Shown here: piece after piece, positions 52,617 to 61,417 of the stretch
Layout of the letters: each line of letters starts with the position of its first letter
Numbering within the stretch: position 1 is the first letter of the stretch
Assembly (NCBI RefSeq): GCF_005222675.1
Contig: NZ_STGE01000048.1
Location: forward strand, 48,000-111,999
Reading direction: 5' to 3'
Length of the DNA stretch: 64,000 nucleotides
From: Mycolicibacterium sp. CR10
GTDB lineage: Bacteria > Actinomycetota > Actinomycetes > Mycobacteriales > Mycobacteriaceae
Translations under genes and position numbers: made by a program
Notes under the pieces: generated by a model
What the model was told of the DNA's origin: nothing
What the model saw: only the letters and a program-made list of their open reading frames with translations
Database searches by the model: none

Positions 52617-54029
52617 ATGAGTGGACGGCATCGTAGGCCCGCTTCATCGGCTGTCAGCGTCGCAAAGATCGCCTTCACCGGCGCAGTCATCGGCGGCGGC
52701 ACCATCGCGCTCGCCGGTCAGGCAGGCGCAGCCACCGACGGCGAATGGGATCGCGTCGCCAGCTGCGAATCCGGCGGCAACTGGGCGATCAACACCGGCA
52801 ACGGCTACCACGGCGGCCTGCAGTTCTCGCCGAGCACCTGGTCAGGGCATGGCGGCAGCGAGTACGCGCCGACCGCCTACCTCGCCACCAAAGAAGAGCA
52901 GATCGCCGTCGCAGAGCGCGTCCTCGCCTCGCAGGGCAAGGGTGCATGGCCGACGTGCGGCACCGGGCTCTCCGCCTCGACGCCACGCAACGTGGTCGAT
53001 GACCAGCCGCAGCCGGTCGACCCGATCGCCCTGAACGGACTGCTGCCGCCTCCGCCGCCGCCACTCGATCCTTTCGCGCCGCCGCCTCCGCCGGCCCCCG
53101 CGCCGTTCGACGCGATGTCGGCTCCACTGCCTCAGGCGCCGCCGCCCGCCCCGATGCCGGAGCCGCTGCCCCCGGCCCCGCTCGCGGCTCCGCTTCCGCC
53201 CGCCCCGATGCCGGAGGCGCTGCCCCCGGCCCCGATGCCGATGGACGCCCCGCTGCCTCCCCCGCCGCCGGCTCCGACGGCTGCTCCACTGCTTCCCCCG
53301 CCGCCGCCCGGTGCGCCGCTTCCCGCGGCGCCTTTCGATGCGATGTCGGCGCAGGCTCCGCTGCCGCAGGCGCCGGTTGATCCGTTCGCGGCCCCGCCGC
53401 CTCCGGCCCCGATGCCGGATCTGGCTGCGCTGGCTGCCAACGTCGCACCCGTCGCTGAGCCGGCCGTCACCGTGGCCGACTGGGACGTCGCCCAGAGTCC
53501 CGCATCCGTCGACCAGCACCAGCTGTGGTCACTGCACGCCGACGCCCCGCTGCAGCCCGCCCCCGGCGCCCCCGCCCTTCCGCCGCTGCCCCCGGCTCCG
53601 GCGCCCGCACCGGTCGACGCGCTCGCACCGCTCGCAGGTGTGGCGGTTCCCGCCCCGGCGTACGACATGGCCAATCAGGCGATCACCGGTGACCTGCCCC
53701 TCCCGGAGGCGGTCCCGCACCTGGTGAGCCCTGAGAACCTGCCTCCAGGCACGACTGTCGATCCCGCCCTTGTGGGTAACGAGAGCCCGAACGTGACGTA
53801 CCTGAAGGAGATCTGGCACGCGATCCAGACTCAGGACATCACCGGCAGGGACGCCCTGCTGGCGCTCACCCAGCGCCCGCTGAGCACACCGGACACCCCC
53901 GGCGGCCCGCCGCCGAGCCTGCCCGTCCCCAATGGCGTCGATCCGCTGGCCGCTCCGCTGCCCGCCCCGGCTCCTCTGCCTGCCGCGGCGCCATTGGCCG
54001 CGCCGGCCCCGGTGTTGCCACCCGCCTGA
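52617..54029 (+). CDS. rpfA: Resuscitation-promoting factor RpfA
   Basis: 470 residues. Signal peptide (residues 1-39, ending near QAGAA), then the lysozyme/transglycosylase-like Rpf domain (about 40-115) with catalytic Glu51 in ASCESGGNW and a disulfide pair Cys50/Cys near WPTCGTG. A very long Pro/Ala-rich repeat region with APLP, PPPAP and DAMSA units follows, longer than the Rpf domain itself. It cleaves peptidoglycan in the wall to promote regrowth from dormancy. Under a Crp-type site and c-di-AMP riboswitch. Confidence 0.95.
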   Translation: MSGRHRRPASSAVSVAKIAFTGAVIGGGTIALAGQAGAATDGEWDRVASCESGGNWAINTGNGYHGGLQFSPSTWSGHGGSEYAPTAYLATKEEQIAVAERVLASQGKGAWPTCGTGLSASTPRNVVDDQPQPVDPIALNGLLPPPPPPLDPFAPPPPPAPAPFDAMSAPLPQAPPPAPMPEPLPPAPLAAPLPPAPMPEALPPAPMPMDAPLPPPPPAPTAAPLLPPPPPGAPLPAAPFDAMSAQAPLPQAPVDPFAAPPPPAPMPDLAALAANVAPVAEPAVTVADWDVAQSPASVDQHQLWSLHADAPLQPAPGAPALPPLPPAPAPAPVDALAPLAGVAVPAPAYDMANQAITGDLPLPEAVPHLVSPENLPPGTTVDPALVGNESPNVTYLKEIWHAIQTQDITGRDALLALTQRPLSTPDTPGGPPPSLPVPNGVDPLAAPLPAPAPLPAAAPLAAPAPVLPPA

Positions 54030-54037
54030 CCAAGCCG

Positions 54038-54463
54038 TTAAGCGGAGTTCACCCACTCGTCGGTGCCGTCGGCGAAGAACTGGTGCTTCCACACCGGTAG
54101 CCGGGCTTTGACGTCGTCCACCAGGCGTGCGCACGTCTCGAACGCTGCCTGCCGGTGGTCGGCGGCGACGGCGGCGACCAGCGCGGCATCCCCGATGTGC
54201 AGTGTGCCGACGCGGTGGCTGACCGCGATGGCGCGAACTCCCGGGCAGTCTGCCGCCACCCCCGCCACGACCTCGGCCAGGGTCTGCTCGGCGGTGGGAT
54301 GCGACGAGTAGTCCAGTCGCGTGACCGTCCGTCCGCCATCGTGATCGCGGACGACGCCGGCGAACACCACCACCGCGCCCGCCGCGTGATGCCCGACGAG
54401 CGCTTCGTGTTCGGCGGAATCGATGGGCTGATCGGTCAGCGCGGCTCGCACCACAGTGGTCAT
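54038..54463 (-). CDS. moaE2: Molybdopterin synthase catalytic subunit MoaE2
   Basis: 141 residues from ATG 54463. GAVVVFAGVVRDHD, ISHRVGTLHIGD-type core (SHRVGTLHIGDAALV) and the active-site lysine in PVWKHQFFADG with DGTDEW. Forms the MoaD-MoaE complex that converts precursor Z to molybdopterin. Convergent with rpfA (8-bp gap); 2 bp after mog. Confidence 0.95.
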   Translation of the reverse strand: MTTVVRAALTDQPIDSAEHEALVGHHAAGAVVVFAGVVRDHDGGRTVTRLDYSSHPTAEQTLAEVVAGVAADCPGVRAIAVSHRVGTLHIGDAALVAAVAADHRQAAFETCARLVDDVKARLPVWKHQFFADGTDEWVNSA

Positions 54464-54465
54464 CG

Positions 54466-54942
54466 CTAGTGGTCCTCTCCGCGGAGTTGATCCAGCGCAT
54501 GCTCGAGCACATCGGCAAGCACGCCCAGGCCGTCCTTCACGCCGCCGGTGGATCCCGGCAGGTTCACGATCAGCGTCCGGCCGACGACACCGCACACCCC
54601 GCGCGACAACACCGAGGTGGGCACGCGCGGCAGGCCGGCACGCCTGATGGCATCGGCAAGGCCCGGGATCTGATAGTCCACCACCGCGGCCGTCGCCTCC
54701 GGCGTCGAGTCCGTCGGAGAGATGCCCGTCCCGCCGGAGGTGACGATGACGTCGGGGCTGTCACGCAGCGCGGTTCGCAGGGCCGATTCGACAGGTAGTC
54801 CATCTGCGACCACGACCGGCGATGGCGTGGTGATCCCCCGGGCATTGAGCCAGTCCGCGATGACGGGTCCGCAACGGTCCTCATAGACACCGGCCGACGC
54901 CCGCGTGGACGCGATGATCACCACCCCTGAGCGCGACGTCAC
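54466..54942 (-). CDS. mog: Molybdopterin adenylyltransferase Mog
   Basis: 158 residues from GTG 54942 (GTGA overlap with the moaC2 stop); ATG 54951 is an alternative. TSGGTGISPTDSTPE is the MPT-binding motif and TLIVNLPGSTGGVKDGL the conserved C-terminal segment. Adenylates molybdopterin before molybdenum insertion. Confidence 0.95.
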   Translation of the reverse strand: MTSRSGVVIIASTRASAGVYEDRCGPVIADWLNARGITTPSPVVVADGLPVESALRTALRDSPDVIVTSGGTGISPTDSTPEATAAVVDYQIPGLADAIRRAGLPRVPTSVLSRGVCGVVGRTLIVNLPGSTGGVKDGLGVLADVLEHALDQLRGEDH

Positions 54943-55430
54943 CTGGCCCATGCGCCCGACTTGCCGCCCTCTTTGCGCACCACACGGATGCCGTCGATAT
55001 GGGCGGCGCGGTCCACCGCCTTGATCATGTCGTAGATCGTCAACGCAGCGACGCTCACCGCGGTCAACGCCTCCATCTCCACACCGGTGCGGTCTGTCGT
55101 GCGCACCGTCGCGGTGATGCCGACCGATGCAGGAGCGTCGGCACCGCCCACGATGAAGTCGATGTCGACCCCCGTGACCGCGAGCGGGTGGCACAGCGGA
55201 ATCAGCTCGCTGGTGCGTTTGGCGGCCATGATGCCCGCGACGCGGGCAGTGGCCAGGGCGTCACCCTTGGGGAGCCCGTTGGCGCTGATCATGGCGACGA
55301 CGTCGGCGCGGGTGTGCACGGTGCCCGCGGCCACCGCGATCCGCTTGGTGACGTCCTTGGCGGTGACGTCGACCATGTGGGCGGCGCCCGTTTCGTCCAG
55401 GTGGGACAGGCCGGGGAGCTCAGCGCCCAA
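54939..55430 (-). CDS. moaC2: Cyclic pyranopterin monophosphate synthase MoaC2
   Basis: 163 residues from a TTG at 55430; the next in-frame ATG (55376) would cut off LSHLDETGAAHMVDV, which aligns with the E. coli MoaC N-terminus, so the longer form is kept though the exact start is uncertain. GLPKGDALATARVAGIMAAKRTSELIPLCHPL and GVEMEALTAVSVAALTIYDMIKAVD plus VRKEGGKSG are the core motifs. Works with MoaA to make the cyclic pyranopterin. Confidence 0.92.
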   Translation of the reverse strand: MGAELPGLSHLDETGAAHMVDVTAKDVTKRIAVAAGTVHTRADVVAMISANGLPKGDALATARVAGIMAAKRTSELIPLCHPLAVTGVDIDFIVGGADAPASVGITATVRTTDRTGVEMEALTAVSVAALTIYDMIKAVDRAAHIDGIRVVRKEGGKSGAWAR

Positions 55431-55443
55431 CGTCAGGCCACCG

Positions 55444-55635
55444 CTATCTGTTGATGACGGTCGCCGATTGGATGAACGGCAGTTCGTCGGCAGGCAGTGG
55501 GAAGGTGACGTCCCCGAAAGGCGACAATGCACCCGTGCGGTCTGCTGCGAGCTCGCTGACCGCGTGGTCGTCGGCGTCGGTCGTCGGCCACCCGGGATCG
55601 ACGTACTTGGTTTTCTGCCGTTTCTCATCAGCCAC
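55444..55635 (-). CDS. Small conserved protein, Rv0863-like
   Basis: 63 residues. Lys/Arg start, then VDPGWPTTDADDHAVSELAADRTG and FPLPADELPFI; no membrane helix. Size and position before moaC2 match Rv0863. Function unknown. The moaC2 start follows its stop by 13 bp, so it leads the moaC2-mog-moaE2 operon. Confidence 0.75.
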   Translation of the reverse strand: MADEKRQKTKYVDPGWPTTDADDHAVSELAADRTGALSPFGDVTFPLPADELPFIQSATVINR

Positions 55636-55752
55636 GTTGCCATTGTGGCAGGTCGATCGTCGGCTGGCGAGGGCGGGACGCTGCTTTACGCTGGTCAGCG
55701 ATGAGCAATGCGTGCGCAGCGACGAGCCCTCGGGTGAGCAACCGTCGATGAA

Positions 55753-58020
55753 GTGCAGAACAACCCGATGAGCACCAACACTGCGGGCGTACCGCTGGGC
55801 GCCTGGTTGGCCGAGTTGGACGACGACCGGCTGATCCGGCTGCTGCGGTTACGGCCCGACCTCACCCAGCCCCCGCCGGGCACGATCGCCGCGCTGGCGG
55901 CACGCGCCGCGTCACGCCAGTCGGTGAAGGCCGCCACCGACGATCTCGACTTCCTGCACCTGGCCGTGCTGGATGCGCTGCTCACGCTGCACGCCGACAC
56001 ATCGGCCGTCACCGTCGCAGAGTTGACCCGACTGCTGGGCGAACGAGCCGATGGACCCGCGGTCGACGCTGCTCTCGAGGATCTGCGCGACCGCGCTCTG
56101 GTGTGGGGAGACGACGCACTCCGGGTGGTCGCCGAGGCGGCCTCCGGCCTGCCCTGGTATCCGGGGCAGGCCACCGCGGAGAGCACGGCACTGTCGGCAA
56201 CTGAGATCACCGAGGCGCTCGACACGCTGGACGCCCCTGCGCGCGAACTGCTGGACAAACTGCTCGAAGGCTCTCCGGTGGGCCGGACCCGCGATGCCAT
56301 ACCCGGGACTCCGTCCGACCGTCCGGTCCAGCGCCTCCTTGCCGCAGGACTGCTCCGCACCCTCGACACTGACACCGTCATTCTGCCCAGGCTGGTCGGC
56401 CAGGCACTGCGTGACGAAGCCCCGGGCCCTGTCGGCCTGAGCAGACCCGACCCAACGGTGTCATCGACGACCGCCCGCGACGTCGACGCGGTGGCCGCGG
56501 GAGCGGCGATCGATATGCTGCGCGAAGTCGAGCTCGTAGTCGAGACCCTCAGCGCCACACCTATTCCCGAGCTTCGCAGCGGCGGCCTCGGGGTGCGGGA
56601 AGTCAAGCGGCTGACCAAGCTCACGGGTATCGAGGAACGGCGCCTGGGGTTGATCCTGGAGGTCACCGCGGCCGCCGGCCTGATCGCACCGGGAATGCCC
56701 GAACCCGATCCGCCCGACGCGATGGGCCCGTTCTGGGCACCGACCGTCGCTGCCGACCGCTTCATCGAATCCCCCACAGCCGTCAAATGGCACCTGATCG
56801 TGTCGGCGTGGCTGGATCTTCCCGGTCGGCCCAGTCTCATCGGGAGCCGCAACCCTGACGGCAAACCCTATGCGGCACTGTCGGATTCGCTCTACTCCAC
56901 TGCGGCCCCCCTCGACCGGCGACTGCTGCTCGAGACGCTCGACGATCTACCGCCCGGGTCGGGGGCCGACGGTCCGAGTGCGTCACGGGCGATGGTGTGG
57001 CGTCGGCCCCGGTGGTCGGCGCGACTGCAGCCTGAACCCGTCACCGATCTGCTCACCGAGGCCCACGCCGTCGGCGTCGTCGGCCGCGGCGCCCTGTCGA
57101 GCCCGCTTCGCCGGATGCTGGCGGGTGAGCCCGACGACGCGGTCATCGCCGCCATGGCCAAGGTCCTGCCCGCACCGATCGATCACTTCCTCGTGCAAGC
57201 CGACCTGACGGTGATCGTGCCCGGGCCGCTGGAGCGCGCACTCGCCGAGCAATTGGCGGCTGTCGCGACAGTGGAGTCCGCAGGGGCGGCGATGGTGTAC
57301 CGCATCACCGAAGGGTCCGTCAGACGCGCACTGGACACCGGGAAGACCGCGGGCGATCTGCACACCCTGTTCACGAAGCACTCGAAAACGCCTGTACCGC
57401 AATCGTTGACCTACATGATCGACGATGTCGCGCGCCGCCACGGACAACTGCGCGTCGGCATCGCCTCATCGTTTGTGCGCTGCGAGGACGGCGCCCTGCT
57501 GGCCCAGGCGGTGGCCGCACCGGCAACCGAGTCGGTCGAATTACGCCTTCTCGCACCGACGGTCGCGGTGTCGCACGCTCCGATCGCCGATGTCCTGGCC
57601 GCACTGCGAGCCGCCGGCTTCGCCCCCGCCGCCGAGGACTCGACCGGTGCGATCGTGGACCTGCGCAGCCGTGGCTCGCGGGTTCCCGTTCCGGGACGTC
57701 GTCGCGGGTATCGGCACAACCTGGCGCCCACGGATCAGACCCTCGGTGCGATCGTGGCGGTGTTGCGCAAGGTCGCGGCGACACCGTCGGGCATGCGGCT
57801 GGATCCGGCAGCCGCGATCTCGGAGTTGCAGTATGCCGCCCACCACCAGGAGTCGGTGGTGATCGGCTACGTCGACCCCGCAGGTGTCGCGACGCAGCGT
57901 GTGGTGGCGCCGATCAACATCCGCGGCGGACAGCTCACCGCCTACGACCCCGCGTCGGGCAGGGTCCGGGAGTTCGCCATCCACCGCGTGACGTCGGTGG
58001 TGTCCGCCGATCCTGCCTAG
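55753..58020 (+). CDS. Helicase-associated domain protein (Rv0862c-like)
   Basis: 755 residues (GTG 55753; ATG 55768 possible). N-terminal winged-helix-like LAELDDDRLIRLLRLRPDL and leucine-rich helices; middle domain with LPAPIDHFLVQADLTVIVPGPL; C-terminal WYL-like GYVDPAGVATQRVVAPINIRGGQLTAYDPASGRVREFAIHRVTSV. Rv0862c (756 residues) is described as helicase domain-containing but has no Walker A, so it is probably a partner of the XPB helicase. Convergent 4-bp overlap with the secreted repeat protein gene. Confidence 0.92.
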   Translation: MQNNPMSTNTAGVPLGAWLAELDDDRLIRLLRLRPDLTQPPPGTIAALAARAASRQSVKAATDDLDFLHLAVLDALLTLHADTSAVTVAELTRLLGERADGPAVDAALEDLRDRALVWGDDALRVVAEAASGLPWYPGQATAESTALSATEITEALDTLDAPARELLDKLLEGSPVGRTRDAIPGTPSDRPVQRLLAAGLLRTLDTDTVILPRLVGQALRDEAPGPVGLSRPDPTVSSTTARDVDAVAAGAAIDMLREVELVVETLSATPIPELRSGGLGVREVKRLTKLTGIEERRLGLILEVTAAAGLIAPGMPEPDPPDAMGPFWAPTVAADRFIESPTAVKWHLIVSAWLDLPGRPSLIGSRNPDGKPYAALSDSLYSTAAPLDRRLLLETLDDLPPGSGADGPSASRAMVWRRPRWSARLQPEPVTDLLTEAHAVGVVGRGALSSPLRRMLAGEPDDAVIAAMAKVLPAPIDHFLVQADLTVIVPGPLERALAEQLAAVATVESAGAAMVYRITEGSVRRALDTGKTAGDLHTLFTKHSKTPVPQSLTYMIDDVARRHGQLRVGIASSFVRCEDGALLAQAVAAPATESVELRLLAPTVAVSHAPIADVLAALRAAGFAPAAEDSTGAIVDLRSRGSRVPVPGRRRGYRHNLAPTDQTLGAIVAVLRKVAATPSGMRLDPAAAISELQYAAHHQESVVIGYVDPAGVATQRVVAPINIRGGQLTAYDPASGRVREFAIHRVTSVVSADPA

Positions 58021-60863
58021 AGGATCCTGAAAACCTGCAGGGTCACCACACCAGGAAGCAGGGCAGTCAAATTGGAGTCATCGGTGATGTTGATCTCGAG
58101 GGTCCGATTGCCGAAAGGAGCCAAGAATCCGCCGCCAAATTGCGTCGCCTTGAAGGTCACCGACTCCAATGCCTGCTTGTACTGCGCGACCGTGGCCGTG
58201 CCGGACAGCGTCAGAACGCCCGTGCTCGCGTTGTAGGGCGCTGCCGTGATCGGGTTCCCGGCGATCGGGGTGAAGGCCAACGTGTCCCCGGTCGTCCTGT
58301 TGCCGCTGATCTTCACGGTCGCGCCCGTCAGCACCGTGGAGTCCAAGTCCAGAATCGTGGCCGACGTGATCGGCTTGACGGTGTCGCCCACGTTGGGGAA
58401 CGACAGACCGGACAGACCGATCGTCGTGATCGTCGGCCGCACCGGCGGCACCGAACTCACCGAGACGAGACCCGGAAGCGGGTTGGTGTCTTCGTCTTCT
58501 TCGGTCACGGTGATCGACACCGTCCGCGCCAACCCCGCCTGGCTCGAGCTGAACCCGATCGATGTCAGCGCGGCCTGGTAGTCGGCCACCGACGCCAAAC
58601 CTGACAGTGTCAACGTGTGGTCGTTCGTCTGTTGCACGGCGATCGAGCCGACCGTCCCGCTGTAAACCAGCCTGTCGCCACTGAGCCGGCCCAGCGGGCT
58701 GATGGTGACCGTCGCACCCTTCAGCTGTCCGTTGTCGGCATTGGCGATGGCGACCGAGGACATCAACTTCAACGGCTGCTTTCCTGTGGTGTGCACGAGC
58801 ACAAGAGCGTTCGGCACCGGCACCACGGTGAGGGGCAGCTCGATGACGATTCCGGGAAGCACGGCCGCAGCGACCAAGCCGCCTCCCTTGACGTCGTCGG
58901 CGTCGGTGAGCAAGACGGTCACCTCCCGCGCGATGAGGCCCAACTGGGTCGCGCTGAACGTGATCCCCTTCAGGGCCGCTTCGTAGTCGGCGATCGGGGC
59001 GTCACCCGACAGCTTCAACGTGTAGTCGTTGATCCAGGTGGCAGACAGTGTGACTCCGGCCGGCGCGATGTACCCCAGCTTGTCGCCGACCTGGCGACCG
59101 ATATCGACGTAGACCAAAGCCTCCTTCAAGTTCTGAGAATCAGCGTCAGTGATCTCAGCGATTGTCATCAGCTTGGCTGGAGCGCCACCCAGCTCGAACC
59201 CCAGCAGGGGCGCCGTTGCGACCAGCACCGGCGGCGCCTTGATCACGATTCCGGGCAGCACCAACACCGTGACCGGGATCGGAATCGGCGTGGACACGCC
59301 GTCGGTGTCGGTGAGCGTGATGCCGACGATCCGGGCGACGAGGCCCAAGTTGTCCGTGCTGAAGGTTACGGCCTTCAGGGCCTTCTCATAGTCGGCCAGC
59401 GAAGCCGTCCCCGACAGCTTCAGCGTGTGATCATTGACCCACGACGGATCTAGCGAAACACCCTCGGGCGCAATGTATCCCATCTTGTCGCCAGCCACCT
59501 GGCCTACTCCGACACTGATCAGCGCTTCCTGCAGCGTCGGTGTATCGGCGTCGGTGATCTCGGCGATCGAGACAAGCTTGACGGGATCGGCACCGAGCAC
59601 GTACGGAAGACCACCCACTGCCAATACGGCCGGGGGGAACTGAACAAGGGGTGGGACCTCGAAGGCCACACCGACGGTCTTGTTGTCGGCCTGAGCGAGC
59701 CCGAATGCCCGAGACAGGCTGTGCAGCAGACTTTGGATCGACCCGAGGACACCCGTCAGGTGTTCGGAATCATCTTTGACGATGATGGAGAAGTCCACGC
59801 CGAGAGGCTGGCCGAGGACAGGCAGCAGCGGCGTGAACACGAACTGACTCGTCAACGGCACCTGGAAGACGACGCCGACGCTGGGGTCGGGCTGGATGAT
59901 CTCGTAGGTCAGCGGATCACCGTTGGGGTCGGTCGCATTGACGTCGATGATCACCTGGCCGGTGGGCAGGAACGTCTTGCCGATCGAGTCGATGACGGGG
60001 GTTTTGTTGAAGAACGTGTGGCTGATCAGCCGGCGGATCCAGGCGAGCACGGGGTCGGTCACCGCGGACTGCACGGGTGCGTCTGTATCCACCAGCGGCG
60101 CAACCAGTTTCGATACCACGGCGCCGACGACGTTCACCTCGACCGTGGCTTCTGCAGTCGGCACAACCTCAGCCGACGGCGACGCCTGATCAGTACGGAG
60201 CGACGTGGCCGTCACCTCGGGGGCTGGCGCCACCTCCGCCGGCGGAGTTTCGGGCTGATCGACGTCATTCGCCGGACCGACGACTTCGGTGTCCTCGTCG
60301 GCAGCGACAGCGGCGACGGTGGCGACGGTGGCTACTTCGGTATCGACGGAGTGCACAACCGCGGTCGTGCGCTTACGCGAGGTGTTCTCCCTAGGGCTCA
60401 CCGCATGCTCGGGCCCGTCGGCTTCCTCTCCGGCTTCGTCGGGGTCGGGATCGGACTCCTCGTCCGCGGGGCCCTCGGCGTCGTCGTCGGAATCCTCAGA
60501 ATCGCCGTCGCCGTCGCCGTCCCCTGTCGACTTCGTGTCCTTCGAATCGTCCGATGCCTGACCGGACTCGTCGGAGCCAGACGTATTCGGCGACGCCGAC
60601 GGGTTGGACCCGGAGTCCGAGTCGGTTTCGGCGTACGCGACCGCGGTGGCCGAATTCGCGATGGCGAAACCGATGCCCAGAGACACGGCCAGCGCCCCTA
60701 CCCGCCCGACGTGGACGGCGTACCGCGGGGCGACCTTGCGCGCATGTTTTGGCGCTCCGGTCGACTCGGCGCGGACGAGGAGGTCCTTCGCCGCCCAGAA
60801 CCCTGATGCGGCGTCGATCGCATCGGTGTTTGTGACCCGATGGCGCGCTGGCTGTGCACTCAT
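58017..60863 (-). CDS. Large secreted protein with four ~130-residue repeats
   Basis: 948 residues. An unusually long N-terminus precedes the signal (VGRVGALAVSLGIGFAIANSAT, cleavage near AYAET), then an Asp/Glu/Ser-rich low-complexity part (about 80-200), the module AWIRRLISHTFFNKTP with a cadherin-like DPNGDPLTY domain, then four repeats. Each repeat holds a strand-rich DAD motif (AEITDADTPTL), a LKLSG-type hairpin and an amphipathic DYEKALKAVTFS helix; the last is the most divergent. No enzyme motif. Secreted or surface structural protein of unknown role, absent from the corresponding M. tuberculosis interval. Confidence 0.88.
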   Translation of the reverse strand: MSAQPARHRVTNTDAIDAASGFWAAKDLLVRAESTGAPKHARKVAPRYAVHVGRVGALAVSLGIGFAIANSATAVAYAETDSDSGSNPSASPNTSGSDESGQASDDSKDTKSTGDGDGDGDSEDSDDDAEGPADEESDPDPDEAGEEADGPEHAVSPRENTSRKRTTAVVHSVDTEVATVATVAAVAADEDTEVVGPANDVDQPETPPAEVAPAPEVTATSLRTDQASPSAEVVPTAEATVEVNVVGAVVSKLVAPLVDTDAPVQSAVTDPVLAWIRRLISHTFFNKTPVIDSIGKTFLPTGQVIIDVNATDPNGDPLTYEIIQPDPSVGVVFQVPLTSQFVFTPLLPVLGQPLGVDFSIIVKDDSEHLTGVLGSIQSLLHSLSRAFGLAQADNKTVGVAFEVPPLVQFPPAVLAVGGLPYVLGADPVKLVSIAEITDADTPTLQEALISVGVGQVAGDKMGYIAPEGVSLDPSWVNDHTLKLSGTASLADYEKALKAVTFSTDNLGLVARIVGITLTDTDGVSTPIPIPVTVLVLPGIVIKAPPVLVATAPLLGFELGGAPAKLMTIAEITDADSQNLKEALVYVDIGRQVGDKLGYIAPAGVTLSATWINDYTLKLSGDAPIADYEAALKGITFSATQLGLIAREVTVLLTDADDVKGGGLVAAAVLPGIVIELPLTVVPVPNALVLVHTTGKQPLKLMSSVAIANADNGQLKGATVTISPLGRLSGDRLVYSGTVGSIAVQQTNDHTLTLSGLASVADYQAALTSIGFSSSQAGLARTVSITVTEEDEDTNPLPGLVSVSSVPPVRPTITTIGLSGLSFPNVGDTVKPITSATILDLDSTVLTGATVKISGNRTTGDTLAFTPIAGNPITAAPYNASTGVLTLSGTATVAQYKQALESVTFKATQFGGGFLAPFGNRTLEINITDDSNLTALLPGVVTLQVFRIL

Positions 60864-61105
60864 TGAACGGCCTCCGTAAGTTCGCCTGGCAATCCCCCCG
60901 GATTGATCAGTGCCCCCTGGTTGGTGCCAACAGCGGGGAGACAGCCGTGCCGTTCCGTCTGCACGAAAGTGCCCGCCGCGTCATTACGCTCCCGACCGAA
61001 GTGGTGCCATTAATAGCTAGGAGCTCGCTGGCCGAGACCGGCTGACTACCAATTATGGATCCTAGGGCAAAATCATGACGCAGATCACACTATCATCACT
61101 TTTCC

Positions 61106-61121
61106 TTGCTTGCGCAAGCAA
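61106..61121. promoter_or_regulatory. Perfect 16-bp palindrome in the divergent region
   Basis: TTGCTTGCGCAAGCAA is self-complementary with no spacer, in the AT-rich stretch between the two divergent genes. Size and symmetry fit a dimeric regulator operator. No cognate regulator identified. Confidence 0.6.
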
Positions 61122-61369
61122 CTAGCAACGTATGCTCAAATTTTGAACTCGCTGTATCGCTAATTAGCAAAATTTACTTAGACGGAAATCAACCTGAGAT
61201 TCGTCGGCTCGTTGACCGCAGGTGCAGGGTGTCGCAATACCGAATGACATCAGGAACGCACGCCCGGTGGCGGTGTCACCTCCACCAGCATCGTTTGCCA
61301 CCAGTGGCGCGTCCGTGCACGGACAGCGCGCCGTGAACCGCGCGATGCCGGGTCTGCCAGACAAACCGG

Positions 61370-61375
61370 GATAAT
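61370..61375 (+). promoter_or_regulatory. Predicted -10 element of XPB helicase gene
   Basis: GATAAT within CCGGGATAATGG, 42 bp before the GTG at 61418. No clear -35 seen. Consistent with mycobacterial SigA promoters. Confidence 0.4.
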
Positions 61376-61417
61376 GGACAGTCGTGACTTTCAGCAAGAA
61401 CCACAGCGGGACTGCTC

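Larger units (their letters stand above)
60864..61417. promoter_or_regulatory. AT-rich divergent region between repeat protein and XPB gene
   Basis: 554 bp without a supportable gene. 61000-61200 is AT-rich for this genome (AATTATGGATCC, CTAATTAGCAAAATTTACTTAG). It holds a perfect 16-bp palindrome at 61106-61121 and a GATAAT-like -10 at 61370-61375 for the XPB gene. Confidence 0.6.

Noticed and set aside
61106..61336. Possible 76-residue gene in the AT-rich divergent region
   Set aside because: No ribosome site, no similarity that I recognise, and it begins inside the palindrome region.
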